Shown piece by piece: positions 17,138-25,387 of a stretch of 64,000 bases of DNA. This DNA is from Lysobacter sp. S4-A87. Lineage in GTDB: Bacteria; Pseudomonadota; Gammaproteobacteria; Xanthomonadales; Xanthomonadaceae. The stretch is taken from assembly GCF_022637455.1 (NCBI RefSeq), contig NZ_CP093341.1, positions 1,054,001 through 1,118,000 of the forward strand. The letters run 5' to 3'. The position numbers and the translations under genes are program-made. Position 1 is the first letter of the stretch; every line of letters starts with the position of its first letter. The notes beneath the pieces were generated by a model. It saw only the letters and a program-made list of their open reading frames with translations, did not search any database and was not told the origin of the DNA.

Positions 17138-18162
17138 TTCTTTGCTCCCGTCGCCGGCGCCGTCTTGGTCGGGGCGCCGAACAGGTCGTGCATGCGGACG
17201 ATCTCCGCGCGTGACAGCGTTGACGACGGCATCCAGATGACCTTGCGCGCCGTCGCATCCCAGGCGATGAATTCACTGTCGGTCTTGTCGAGCAGGTACA
17301 GCGTGCTGCCGGGGGTCGGAGCCGCGTCCAGCCCGGCATCGTCGCTGGCGGTGATGCTCAGCACCGGATACACGGTCGGCCGCTTCAGCACACCGTAGTC
17401 CATCGGCAGCAACAGCAGGAACAGGCCCATCGAAACCACGAACGGTGAGATCAGCCAGTTGCGCCAGCGCCATCGCGCCACCGTGTACCACGCCACGCAG
17501 GTCAGGATCACCAGGTAGATCGCCTGCGTCAGCCGCTCGCCAAAGGCGCTGCCCAGCGTTACCGAATCGCCCGTACGCAAGGCCTTCTGCAATGCGAGCG
17601 ACAGCGCGTACGGAACGCCGTCGGCGATGCACTCGTTGCTGCCGGCATCGCTGTAGAGCAAATCGGAGATGCACAGTGGCGCGTAGGACGGGTGCAGGCT
17701 CTCGCCGGTCAACCAGATCAGCACCGCGAACAGCACGCCGTAGAACAGGCTTCGGGCGATCCGTGGCGCCTGCGTGCTGCGACGAAGCTCGCGCCAGGCA
17801 CTGAAGCGCTCCAGCAAGGGCAGCACCCGCCGCTTGCCGATGAGTGACCCGATCACGACCGGCACCAGGACGATGCCGATCATCGTGAAGAACAGCAGCG
17901 ACACCTCGGCCAGGTCGTAGGCCACCTCGAGGAAGAACTTGGCGCCCTCCTGCAGGAAGTGATCGCTGTTGAACTCGACGAAGCCATACAGCCCCAGCAT
18001 GTGCAGGTGGGCGCGCGTCACCAGGTAGCCGCAGGCATACAGCAAGGCGGTGATGCCGGCCAGAGAGCCGCCGATCCACAGGATGAAGCCCTTGATGCCC
18101 GCCGCGATGTTGATGGCCTCGGGCAGGTCGGGCAGCGCGGCAGGTGTGGTTTTGTCCTCCAT
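17134..18162 (-). CDS. polytopic membrane protein of unknown function
   Basis: A 342-residue integral membrane protein. I see about five to six hydrophobic segments: two near residues 15-55, then near 90-115, 145-165, 210-230 and 240-262. A soluble C-terminal domain of about 80 residues contains SEFIAWDATARKVIWMPSSTLSRAEIVRM. I recognise no family. The ATG at 18162 is chosen because upstream sequence encodes only low-complexity Arg/Gly/His. The gene starts 35 bp after the fusion enzyme gene and overlaps the FecR-like gene (ATGA), so the three are co-transcribed. A role as immunity or export partner for the fusion enzyme is possible but not shown. Confidence 0.7.
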   Translation of the reverse strand: MEDKTTPAALPDLPEAINIAAGIKGFILWIGGSLAGITALLYACGYLVTRAHLHMLGLYGFVEFNSDHFLQEGAKFFLEVAYDLAEVSLLFFTMIGIVLVPVVIGSLIGKRRVLPLLERFSAWRELRRSTQAPRIARSLFYGVLFAVLIWLTGESLHPSYAPLCISDLLYSDAGSNECIADGVPYALSLALQKALRTGDSVTLGSAFGERLTQAIYLVILTCVAWYTVARWRWRNWLISPFVVSMGLFLLLLPMDYGVLKRPTVYPVLSITASDDAGLDAAPTPGSTLYLLDKTDSEFIAWDATARKVIWMPSSTLSRAEIVRMHDLFGAPTKTAPATGAKK

Positions 18163-18197
18163 CACATTCGATCCGGTTGCATGCCTCTGCCGTCCCG

Positions 18198-20813
18198 CTA
18201 GTTCGAGCGGATGAACGACACCACCGCCCGTTGCAGGGCGTCGTCCTCGTCCATGCCGCCGTGGGTGATCGCGCGGGTGGCGGCATTGCCCTGGGCGATG
18301 ATGCGCCCGGGGCTGGGTAGCTGCCGCACCATCGCCCCCCACGCGTGTGTCGCCAGTGCCGGGACCAGGTGCTTCTCCATGCCCAGCAGCGGCGTCTCCT
18401 CACTGTCCTCGAACGATCGCGACACCAGGTAGAGCAGCGAATGACCGTACGGCGAGCACGTGCCATCGGCACGCTCGGCGGCGTCGGTGAGATTTCCGAT
18501 CAGTACGCGGATCTTGCGTGCGGCGATGCTTGCACCGATGTTGCGGTCGAACGTGTCGATGCGCACCGCCGGCGCCAGCAGGCTGATCGTGTGCAGGTCG
18601 AAGCCCTGCTTGAGCGCGCGCGGAGCGAGCCAGCTGTGGACGATGCCGCCGGCGGAGTGGCCGATCAGGTGCAGGCGGATGCGCGGCAGGCTGCCCTTGG
18701 CGACCTTGCGGAACTGCTCGAACAACTGGATCACGCCGGAGTCGCGCGTGCCGGACATCGCGTTGGCGTTCTGCTTCATCTCGCCCCACAGCTTCTTGCC
18801 CAGTGGTCGCGCCAGACCTTCGAGTCGCTCGTCCCGCCAGTCCTCGAAGCGCTGTTTGAAGCGATCCCAGCGCGGGCCGCCGACCAGCTCGGCTTCGCCC
18901 TTGGTCACATCCTCGAACATATTGGTGATGGTCTTCCACGCACCGGTTTCCCACATCAGGAACACCGGGAAGATGCGGTTGGAGTACAGGTGCGGGATCC
19001 AGGTGCGCGCGGTTTTCGCCGCTGCGTTCTCGTCGGTCAGGCCGCCGTGTGCGTAGACGGCGACGTCGACTGCGTCCTGCGCGCCGAGCCCCCAGACCCG
19101 ACAGGCCTCCGGGAGGTGGTGATCGACGAGGAGGCGCAGGTCGTCGCTGCCGGTGCGGAAGCGGCCGCGTTCGCTCAGGCGCCCCTCGTTCTCCATGTTG
19201 ACGACGAACGGCGAGATCTCGTGGTCGCCAAGGGTGGGGTCGCTGGACACCAGCGCACGCCCGGTCTTCTCCTCCACGCGCAACGAGGTCGCCCGCGCGA
19301 CCGCGTCGTGCTCGGCGGTGACCACGCCGAGCTGCACCACCCAGCAGTCCATGGCGTTCTCGGCCCAGTCCGCGTAAGGCAGGACCGCGAAACCTCCGCG
19401 CCCCCAGTTGGGGCCCCAGGAGTTCTGGATGATGAAACCCTCGCGCGTGTAGCCGACGATGGCGAAGGCGTGACCCTGGTCGCGTGCGCCGCGCAAGGTG
19501 GAGATGACCGGCAACTCGTTGACCGTCGTCGGCGGCGGGCTGGGTCGATCGTTGAGCAGCAGGTCCCAGCGCGCATGCGTGAACGCGCTCGCCACGATTG
19601 CGCCTGTTTCGGCCAGGGCGATGTGCATGTCGCGGATGTTCTCCGGCGAGATGCGGTAATAGGCGCCCATCGGCCGCTTCACCGCGTCCAGCCACCAGTC
19701 CTCTCCCGGGGTGTTGGTCGCTGGCGGCATATCGAGTTCGGTCCACAGGCGCCCGGCGCTGGCACCGTGGCTCGCCCATCCCTTCAGCACGCCACGCAGC
19801 GACGAGCCGCTGTCGGATTCGTCATCGTCGGCCCACTCGTCGTAGCGCCTGGCCATGCTGTAGAGCATGTAGCCCGAGATCGGCTCGACCGCGCGCTGGC
19901 CGCGATCGAGCAGGTACTCGATCGCGGTCGCCAGCGCGAAGCCGGTGCAGGCATTGGTTTCGTGCTGGTGCTTGGTCTGGCGCGGGTCGTTGGGCAGCAT
20001 CCAGTCGCGCGGCGCGATGGCGATGCTGGGCTGGTACATCCAGTCGCGCAGATCGACCGGGTCGGGGCGCACGTTGCGCCGGCGCGGGTTGCGACGACGC
20101 GTGCTCTGCACCACGGCAAAGGTTTCGCGGCCCGGTGGCAGCGCGTCGTCGGCCTTGCCGGTCGTCTTGCGGCGCGAGCTGCGTCCGGCGATGGCTTCGG
20201 CGGCTTCCAGCTCCTCGCGTGAGACGGTCTTGTCGTCCTGCCCCTGGAACTTGGCGTACGCCGCGGCCATCTTCTTGTCGTAGTTGTTCTTGGCGTAGCC
20301 CGGTCCGTTGTAGGCGGCGGCAAATCGCGCCCAGTTGCGCCGGCGCAACGCCACCAGGAACGGCGGCCGGGAAATGAAGCGACCGAACGCGCCCACCTGC
20401 TCTTCAGCGCCCGCGTGATGCGCGGCGACAAACGCGTCGACGTCACGGAAGCCGGCATAGGAATAGTTGAAACCCATGATCTGGAACATGCCCCAGCTGG
20501 CCGATTGCAGCGCCGAGACCCGGTCGAGCAGGCACGCCGCTTCCAGCCGCTGCCATTCGCCGGTGAGGGAACCGGAGTACTGGCTGCGGTCCCAGCGCGG
20601 GTAGCTCAGGTTCGGGTGTTGCTCGTCGAAGCGGCCGCCGGTGAGGCGATGGAAGGCATGGCCTTCGAACAGGATCTTGGGCCGCTCCGAGGGTGGCGGC
20701 AGGAAGCCGCTGCCATTGGACTCGACCTGGGCCACCGCGCGCAGCGCGGCAGGTTCGACCTCGAGCGCCTCGGCCAGACGAATCCAGTATTCCCTTGAGA
20801 TCTTCTGTTCCAT
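18198..20813 (-). CDS. muramidase + papain-like protease + alpha/beta-hydrolase fusion protein
   Basis: An 871-residue three-enzyme chain. Residues 10-190 match the N-acetylmuramidase domain of phage endolysins (VAQVESNGSGFL with catalytic Glu31; ILFEGHAFH; SASWGMFQIMGFNY; AYNGPGYAKNNYDKKM). Residues 250-500 are a C1 papain-like peptidase: Cys289 in HETNACTGFALATAIEYLL, His448 in GHAFAIVGY, Asn464 in IIQNSWGPNWGRGGF. Residues 580-830 are an alpha/beta hydrolase: AVYAHGGLTDENAA, then the nucleophile elbow IGHSAGG with Ser720. There is no signal peptide or membrane segment, so export would need a type VI or other one-step route, or cell lysis. It heads an operon with a membrane protein and a FecR-like protein. 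An antibacterial effector is the simplest reading, but no secretion genes are adjacent. Confidence 0.8.
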   Translation of the reverse strand: MEQKISREYWIRLAEALEVEPAALRAVAQVESNGSGFLPPPSERPKILFEGHAFHRLTGGRFDEQHPNLSYPRWDRSQYSGSLTGEWQRLEAACLLDRVSALQSASWGMFQIMGFNYSYAGFRDVDAFVAAHHAGAEEQVGAFGRFISRPPFLVALRRRNWARFAAAYNGPGYAKNNYDKKMAAAYAKFQGQDDKTVSREELEAAEAIAGRSSRRKTTGKADDALPPGRETFAVVQSTRRRNPRRRNVRPDPVDLRDWMYQPSIAIAPRDWMLPNDPRQTKHQHETNACTGFALATAIEYLLDRGQRAVEPISGYMLYSMARRYDEWADDDESDSGSSLRGVLKGWASHGASAGRLWTELDMPPATNTPGEDWWLDAVKRPMGAYYRISPENIRDMHIALAETGAIVASAFTHARWDLLLNDRPSPPPTTVNELPVISTLRGARDQGHAFAIVGYTREGFIIQNSWGPNWGRGGFAVLPYADWAENAMDCWVVQLGVVTAEHDAVARATSLRVEEKTGRALVSSDPTLGDHEISPFVVNMENEGRLSERGRFRTGSDDLRLLVDHHLPEACRVWGLGAQDAVDVAVYAHGGLTDENAAAKTARTWIPHLYSNRIFPVFLMWETGAWKTITNMFEDVTKGEAELVGGPRWDRFKQRFEDWRDERLEGLARPLGKKLWGEMKQNANAMSGTRDSGVIQLFEQFRKVAKGSLPRIRLHLIGHSAGGIVHSWLAPRALKQGFDLHTISLLAPAVRIDTFDRNIGASIAARKIRVLIGNLTDAAERADGTCSPYGHSLLYLVSRSFEDSEETPLLGMEKHLVPALATHAWGAMVRQLPSPGRIIAQGNAATRAITHGGMDEDDALQRAVVSFIRSN

Positions 20814-20905
20814 GGTCCACCCGTGACTTGATGAATTCGCACTTCCCTATAGGCAAACGCTGGTGGCCTGCGCCAGCGGACGATTGCTGATCCTCGCCTG
20901 CGCCT

Positions 20906-21522
20906 TTACAGGCTCTTGAGGTACTCGATCAGCGCGGCCTTCTCGCTCTCCGGCAGCGTCGTGCCGAACACGTGCCCGCCATTGCCGTTGGAGCGCTGGC
21001 GGGTATCGAAACGCGTACCGACGCGTTTGGCCTGCGCACCCTGGGTGACGAAGCCGACGTTGACCGGGTCGTAGAGGTCGTAGCCGCGCCAGAACACCAT
21101 CGGCGGTTGCGCCGGTGGCGTCAGCAGGTCGCGCAGGGTCGGCACTGCGCCGTTGTGCAGGTACGACGCGCGCAGCCAGAGTCCGTCGAGGAACGGCGGG
21201 GGCCGACGCGCTGCTGGAAGACGTAACTGTGGAATCGCGAGTTGCCGCCGGTGGCCTTGTACCAGATCTCGCGACCGGCGCGCTCGGACGGTGAAAGCCC
21301 GGCTTCGCCGTCATGGAACCGCGCTGCGTCACGCACTGCCGGAGCAGTGGCCGACGCGCCTGCCGGCGCCATCGCGGCCACGCTTGCGGGTGCGGACAGC
21401 GGGGCTGCCGGCTCGGGCGACGTGCGTCGCGCGAACACGGTTGCCGCCAGCGCCACACCCGTCAGGACGATAGTTGCTGCCACCCAGGCGGTCCGTTTCA
21501 TCACGCTCCTCCTTTCCGACAT
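20906..21522 (-). pseudogene. cytochrome-c-family gene remnant (internal deletion plus frameshift)
   Basis: Two pieces in different frames abut. The upstream piece (21522 to about 21195) has a signal anchor (MKRTAWVAATIVLTGVALAA) and the segment GREIWYKATGGNSRFHSYVF typical of the N-terminus of a large multihaem-cytochrome-like family. The downstream piece (about 21205 to 20906) reads PPFLDGLWLRASYLHNG and RGYDLYDPVNVGFVTQG, typical of the C-terminus of the same kind of protein. The junction lies within about 21195-21215. No CxxCH haem site remains, so the middle has been lost and the frame broken. It stands upstream of the fusion enzyme in the same direction. Confidence 0.75.
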
Positions 21523-21695
21523 GCTGTCGCCGCCGCGGTTGCGACTCCGTTCGCGTCAGCAAACACAGGGCAACCGTGGCCCTTGAGCGACCCTTGCCTG
21601 AGCTAGTCAACGCCGAGTTGGATGTCGGACGGCCACCCGGCGAGGCCGTGGCGGCGCATCTGGCGAGTCGGGAAGCGAATGGCGCGCCGGCGATG

Positions 21696-22376
21696 TTAAG
21701 CGTGGCTATCGGCTGTCGTTCTGGCCGCGATTTCCGCTCGTTCATCGCTCATGCGCAATGCCGCTTCCAGCAGCGGCTTCGCCCATTCCGGCGTGCGCGC
21801 CAGCGACTCCAGGTCATCTGGCCAGACCAGCTGCCCCGACACCATCTCGGCGACCAGCACTGGATCCGCAATGGCGTGGCCGCGCGCGGCTTCGACACTG
21901 TTGTCGTACACCTGCAGGTGCGCCAGGTCCGGCATCAGCGCGATCAGGTTTTCCAGCGCGGCCGGATAACGTTCGCGGATCTTTGCTTCGGGGATGTCGT
22001 GCCCGCCCGTGGCGACGCGGGCTTTGACGCGCGCGATGTGCTGCTCGGGCGACGACAGGCCGCAGAACCACATCAACACGTCGTGCGTGCGCGTGGCCGC
22101 CTTGATCCTGGACGGCACGGTGCGGCCGCCGAGCGTGGTCTCGAAGGCGTAATTGGTGCCGCGTTCGAGCGCCTCGTCCAGGCGTCGCATGCCTTCCTGC
22201 CACGCGGCCGCGTTGGCCTGCGTCTGCTCGCAACCGCTTAGCGTCATCAGCTCACGGGCGAAGGTGTCGGGGTTGAACCAGCCCAGTCCCGCGCGTTCGA
22301 GCAGGTGGCCGCCGACCGAACTCTTGCCCGCGCCGTTGACCCCGGCGAGGACATAGAGCACGGGACGCGACTTCAA
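21696..22376 (-). CDS. zeta toxin family kinase
   Basis: A 226-residue P-loop protein. Walker A GVNGAGKSS lies near residue 13, NPDTFAREL and FETTLGGRT follow the zeta/PezT plan, and arginines after them complete the kinase lid. Zeta toxins phosphorylate UDP-N-acetylglucosamine, draining the precursor of peptidoglycan. The gene overlaps the preceding Phd-type gene by 4 bp (ATGA), the usual arrangement of a toxin-antitoxin pair. The partner is not an epsilon/PezA protein, which is less common. Stand-alone zeta-like kinases with other roles exist, so toxicity is inferred. Confidence 0.8.
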   Translation of the reverse strand: MKSRPVLYVLAGVNGAGKSSVGGHLLERAGLGWFNPDTFARELMTLSGCEQTQANAAAWQEGMRRLDEALERGTNYAFETTLGGRTVPSRIKAATRTHDVLMWFCGLSSPEQHIARVKARVATGGHDIPEAKIRERYPAALENLIALMPDLAHLQVYDNSVEAARGHAIADPVLVAEMVSGQLVWPDDLESLARTPEWAKPLLEAALRMSDERAEIAARTTADSHA

Positions 22377-22729
22377 TGGCTCGCCCCGGCCTTGACCTTC
22401 CCGCGCAGCCTGGCCGGCCCTTGCATCAGTGCGCGCAGGCGGTCACCGGCGTCGGCTGCCTGCAGCGAGGCCAGGCGCTCGTCGAAGCGGTGGCGCAGGT
22501 CGTCGAGGGCGGAATCGTTCTTCGCTCCGGCTTCGTGCAGGGCACGGATCATCGCGTCGTACTCCTCGGCCGGGATGATCACCGCTTCGGGTTCGTTGTG
22601 GTTGGTCACCACGACCTTGCCCGTGCGGCCGATTGCCCTCATCACGCCGCGCCAGCCGAGCTTCTTGACGTCCGAGGCCGGCGTCCTGGGCAGGTCTTCG
22701 ATTGCTTCGAGCTTGAGGGTCATGGCCAT
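22373..22729 (-). CDS. Phd/YefM-type antitoxin
   Basis: A 118-residue protein. AIGRTGKVVVTNHNEPEAVI followed by IPAEEYDAMIRAL is the Phd/YefM DNA-binding fold; the acidic and helical C-terminus (residues 65-118) would bind the toxin. Start at ATG 22729, because upstream sequence has promoter features rather than protein-like codons. It is the first gene of a two-gene operon with the zeta-type kinase. A 7-bp inverted repeat around the presumed -10 box suggests autoregulation. Confidence 0.8.
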   Translation of the reverse strand: MAMTLKLEAIEDLPRTPASDVKKLGWRGVMRAIGRTGKVVVTNHNEPEAVIIPAEEYDAMIRALHEAGAKNDSALDDLRHRFDERLASLQAADAGDRLRALMQGPARLRGKVKAGASH

Positions 22730-22754
22730 GGTGAAGGTCCACGAGTGGGGCTTG

Positions 22755-22787
22755 TGGCCAATATACCCTTTTTGTCCTTTTTGGCCA
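22755..22787 (-). promoter_or_regulatory. promoter/operator of the Phd-zeta operon
   Basis: On the minus strand TGGCCAA (22787-22781) and TTGGCCA (22761-22755) form a 7-bp inverted repeat enclosing aaaaaggacaaaaaggg. The box TATATT (22765-22760) overlaps the right arm and sits 30 bp before the antitoxin ATG. This is a typical layout for antitoxin autorepression. Confidence 0.55.
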
Positions 22788-22832
22788 GTGCGCTTCTGCC
22801 CTGGGGGCGCTGACGGGAGGCCCGGACACACG

Positions 22833-22857
22833 AAAACGCCACGGCAATGCCGCGGCG
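22833..22857 (-). terminator. Rho-independent terminator of the EF-hand gene
   Basis: On the minus strand CGCCGCGGC-att-GCCGTGGCG is followed by TTTTC. The stem is 9 bp with one G-T pair, 60 bp beyond the EF-hand stop. Confidence 0.65.
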
Positions 22858-22916
22858 CCACATGACATCGGGGAGTTTTGCGCGCCCCCAGGCATCGGCC
22901 TGGCGGCGCCGCAGAC

Positions 22917-23300
22917 TTACTTGTGCTTCGCGCTCTCGGCGCGATCGACCGCGCCGTCGGAATTGGCGTCCATCACCGCGAAGTCGTTGTCGGTGAAGAC
23001 ATCGATCTCCTCGATGGTGAGGTAGCCGTCCTTGTTGCTGTCGATCCTGTCGAACTTGCTCGGGTCCGGCGCCGACGCCAGCTCGGCGCGGGAGAGCTTG
23101 CCGTCGCCATCGCCGTTGCCGTCATACAGCAGCACCAGCTCCTGCACGAAGCCGCCGTACTCGTTGCGGTCGACCTTGCCGTCATGGTTCGCGTCGGCGG
23201 CATCGAAGCGCGCCGGCGCGGCATCGGCCTTGACCTGCGCGAACGCAGGCGTGGCAGCCGCCACGAGAAGGAGGAGGATTAGCTTGGTCATCATGATCAT
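22917..23300 (-). CDS. exported EF-hand calcium-binding protein
   Basis: About 127 residues. A signal peptide (MTKLILLLLVAAATPAFA) is followed by four EF-hand-like loops: DANHDGKVDRNEY, DGNGDGDGKLSRAE, DSNKDGYLTIEE and DANSDGAVDRAE. All carry Asp at positions 1, 3 and 5 and Glu at 12, consistent with calcium binding in the periplasm. Three ATGs (23300, 23294, 23291) compete for the start; the purine-rich aggg lies closest to the first. Such small calmodulin-like proteins are common in Xanthomonadaceae, mostly without known targets. It has its own terminator. Confidence 0.85.
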   Translation of the reverse strand: MIMMTKLILLLLVAAATPAFAQVKADAAPARFDAADANHDGKVDRNEYGGFVQELVLLYDGNGDGDGKLSRAELASAPDPSKFDRIDSNKDGYLTIEEIDVFTDNDFAVMDANSDGAVDRAESAKHK

Positions 23301-23343
23301 GCCGCCCTGGTTGTAAGCCTGCATGGAGTCGGCCCGCGTGGAG

Positions 23344-23814
23344 TCAGCCCACATCCCACTGTCCATTGGATTTCTTGCAGGCAGTACCGGTCGTCTCGTC
23401 GACCGATTCCCCGCCCACGCTCAGGCCACGGCGGAAGTCGCGGCAAACGCGTCCGTCGGACATCCGCTTGGTGTTGAGGGCGACGAAGTAGCCGGCCTCG
23501 TTGGTGCGCGGATCCGACCAGGTGATCTTCTGGCCCGAGGCCCCCTGGTTGAGTGCGCGCTGCGCGGCGTCCTTCTCGTACTCGGACTTGGCGTGCTTCT
23601 TGTAGACGTGGTTGCCGATGAAGCCGCCGGCCACGGCACCGGCCGCGGTCATCAGGGCCCTGCCCGTTCCGCCGCCAAACATGTTGCCGACGAGGCCGCC
23701 GACGACGGCGCCGGCAACGACGGAGCCACTCTGCTTCTGGGTTTCGCGCGTGCCCGGGTCTGTTGCGCAGGCCGCGAGAGTAAGCGTGACTGCCAATACG
23801 ATGACGTGTTTCAT
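23344..23814 (-). CDS. glycine-zipper outer-membrane lipoprotein
   Basis: A 156-residue lipoprotein (signal MKHVIVLAVTLTLAACA, lipid-bearing Cys in LAAC). A glycine-zipper two-helix hairpin lies at about residues 30-70 (GSVVAGAVVGGLVGNMFGGG and AAGAVAGGFIGNHVYKK), as in the Rickettsia 17-kDa antigen/SlyB type. The C-terminal half has a small domain with three Cys residues and DFRRGLSVGGESVDETTG. The start at 23814 has a strong aaggagaagg ribosome site. Lipoproteins of this kind stabilise the envelope or respond to envelope stress; specific role unknown. Confidence 0.8.
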   Translation of the reverse strand: MKHVIVLAVTLTLAACATDPGTRETQKQSGSVVAGAVVGGLVGNMFGGGTGRALMTAAGAVAGGFIGNHVYKKHAKSEYEKDAAQRALNQGASGQKITWSDPRTNEAGYFVALNTKRMSDGRVCRDFRRGLSVGGESVDETTGTACKKSNGQWDVG

Positions 23815-24089
23815 CGCCGTCCTTCTCCTTGAGCCACGCAGCCACCGCGGCGCTGTGTCGAGGCAATCATCCGCAGTGGCCGTGAACTGGTTGTGATCGC
23901 CGTCACCTCTCTGAGTGGCCCGCACAGCACCGCAACCCGCCGCAGATCGTCACAAGACCATTGCGCCGACTCTGCTGGTATCGCCCAAAGGCGTTCGGGT
24001 GGTCGCTCCGACCCGTTGGGGCGGGCGCGAATGACGGCTGCGGGAACAGTGGGACCCGGAATCGCCAAGTCGACTTCAGGGTAGGAATC

Positions 24090-25376
24090 ATGACTTCGAA
24101 CGAGCTCGCCGCTGCGGACGTCCACCTGCACGCATGCGCCGCCACCAGCGTCGGGATCCGGCCGGCCCGTATTGAGCCTTCGCGGCTCCTGACGGCACGG
24201 CTCCTGACCGCACGGCTCCTGACCGCACTGCTCCTGGCAGCAATGTTCACCCTGCCCGGCTGCGGCAAGGACGAGCCGCCGCCCCCGCCGGCGGTACCGG
24301 TCAAGGTCATGACGGTCCTGCAGCAGGACACTCCGCTCTATGAGGAGTTCGTCGGTGAGGTCAGCGGCTCGCGCGAAGTCTCGCTGCGCGCACAGATCAC
24401 CGGCGTGCTGATGGGCAAGCACTTCGACGATGGCTCGCTCGTCACCGAAGGCCAGAAGCTCTTCAGCATCGATCCGCGCGCACCCTTGGCCGAGCAGGCC
24501 AATGCGCGCGCAGGCCTGGCCGCCGCCCGCGCCGACCTGGCCCGCGCCCGCCAGGACGTCGACCGCTACGGCCCGCTGGTCAAAGAAAACGCCATTTCCA
24601 AGCAGATCTACGACAACGCCGTCGCCGCGATGCAGGCCGCGCAGGCGCAGGTGTCGGCCAACCAGGCGATCGTTGACCAGGCGTCGCTCGGCGTCGAGTA
24701 CGCCACCGTGACCGCGCCGCTGACCGGCCGGATCGGCGCAGCCCAGGTCTTTCCCGGCGATCTGATCACCGCTGGCACCACCGTGCTGGCTGAATTGTCG
24801 GAAGACGATCCGGTGTGGGTGTACTTCAGCATCAGCGAAGCCAAGCTGCTCGACTACGAGCGCCGTTACGGCCGTCGCACGCCGGACGAGGACGATCCGA
24901 TCCGACAGGTCAGGCTCACCCTCAGCGACGGCACCCAGTACAAGCTGCCCGGCATGATCATCTTTGCCGACCGCGCACTGGATACGCGCACCGGCACCTA
25001 TCGGCTGCGCGCGGAGTTTCCCAATCCCGAGCACCGGCTCTACCCCGGCCTGTTCGCCCGCATCCAGGTCCGCGCCGACCAGCGCAAGGGTGCACTGCTG
25101 GTGCCTGATCGCGCCGTCGTGCAGACGCTGGGCAAGTACTTCGTCACCACGGTGGGTGCCGACGGCAAGGCGCAGCAGGTCCCGGTCACGCCCGGCCCCC
25201 GCTACGGCGGATTGTGGGTCATGGACAAGGGCTTGAAACCCGGCGATACGGTGGTCGTGGAAGGCGTGCAGAAGGCGCGGCCGGGCGTGCCGCTGAAGGT
25301 GACGAAGGTGACGTACGAGCAGCTCCAGGCGCCGCCGCCCGAGGCGAAGCCGCCCGGCGGCCCGGCGAAAGGCTGA
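24090..25376 (+). CDS. RND efflux periplasmic adaptor (AcrA/MexA family)
   Basis: A 428-residue membrane-fusion lipoprotein. The N-terminus is extended, then carries a lipobox (LLLAAMFTLPGC), a beta-barrel and lipoyl domain (SLRAQITGVLMGKHFDDGS and VEYATVTAPLTGRIGAAQVF), an alpha-hairpin (about 145-210) and a membrane-proximal domain. First gene of a three-gene operon with the pump (11-bp gap) and the outer-membrane channel. The ATG at 24090 has an aggaatc ribosome site. Between start and lipobox lie three copies of a 15-bp repeat (RLLTA), so the signal peptide is unusually long and repetitive. No local repressor gene is seen. Confidence 0.9.
   Translation: MTSNELAAADVHLHACAATSVGIRPARIEPSRLLTARLLTARLLTALLLAAMFTLPGCGKDEPPPPPAVPVKVMTVLQQDTPLYEEFVGEVSGSREVSLRAQITGVLMGKHFDDGSLVTEGQKLFSIDPRAPLAEQANARAGLAAARADLARARQDVDRYGPLVKENAISKQIYDNAVAAMQAAQAQVSANQAIVDQASLGVEYATVTAPLTGRIGAAQVFPGDLITAGTTVLAELSEDDPVWVYFSISEAKLLDYERRYGRRTPDEDDPIRQVRLTLSDGTQYKLPGMIIFADRALDTRTGTYRLRAEFPNPEHRLYPGLFARIQVRADQRKGALLVPDRAVVQTLGKYFVTTVGADGKAQQVPVTPGPRYGGLWVMDKGLKPGDTVVVEGVQKARPGVPLKVTKVTYEQLQAPPPEAKPPGGPAKG
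24183..24242 (+). repeat. 15-bp tandem repeat inside the adaptor signal sequence
   Basis: Three near-exact units cggctcctgac(g/c)gca (24183-24227) plus a degenerate fourth (24228-24242) encode RLLTA x3 then LLLAA. The unit is in frame, so copy changes lengthen or shorten the hydrophobic core without breaking the gene. Confidence 0.9.
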
Positions 25377-25387
25377 GGGCGCAGGCC

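Noticed and set aside
23961-24089. Upstream extension of the efflux adaptor to 23961
   Set aside because: The extra residues are not conserved-looking, while ATG 24090 has a ribosome site.
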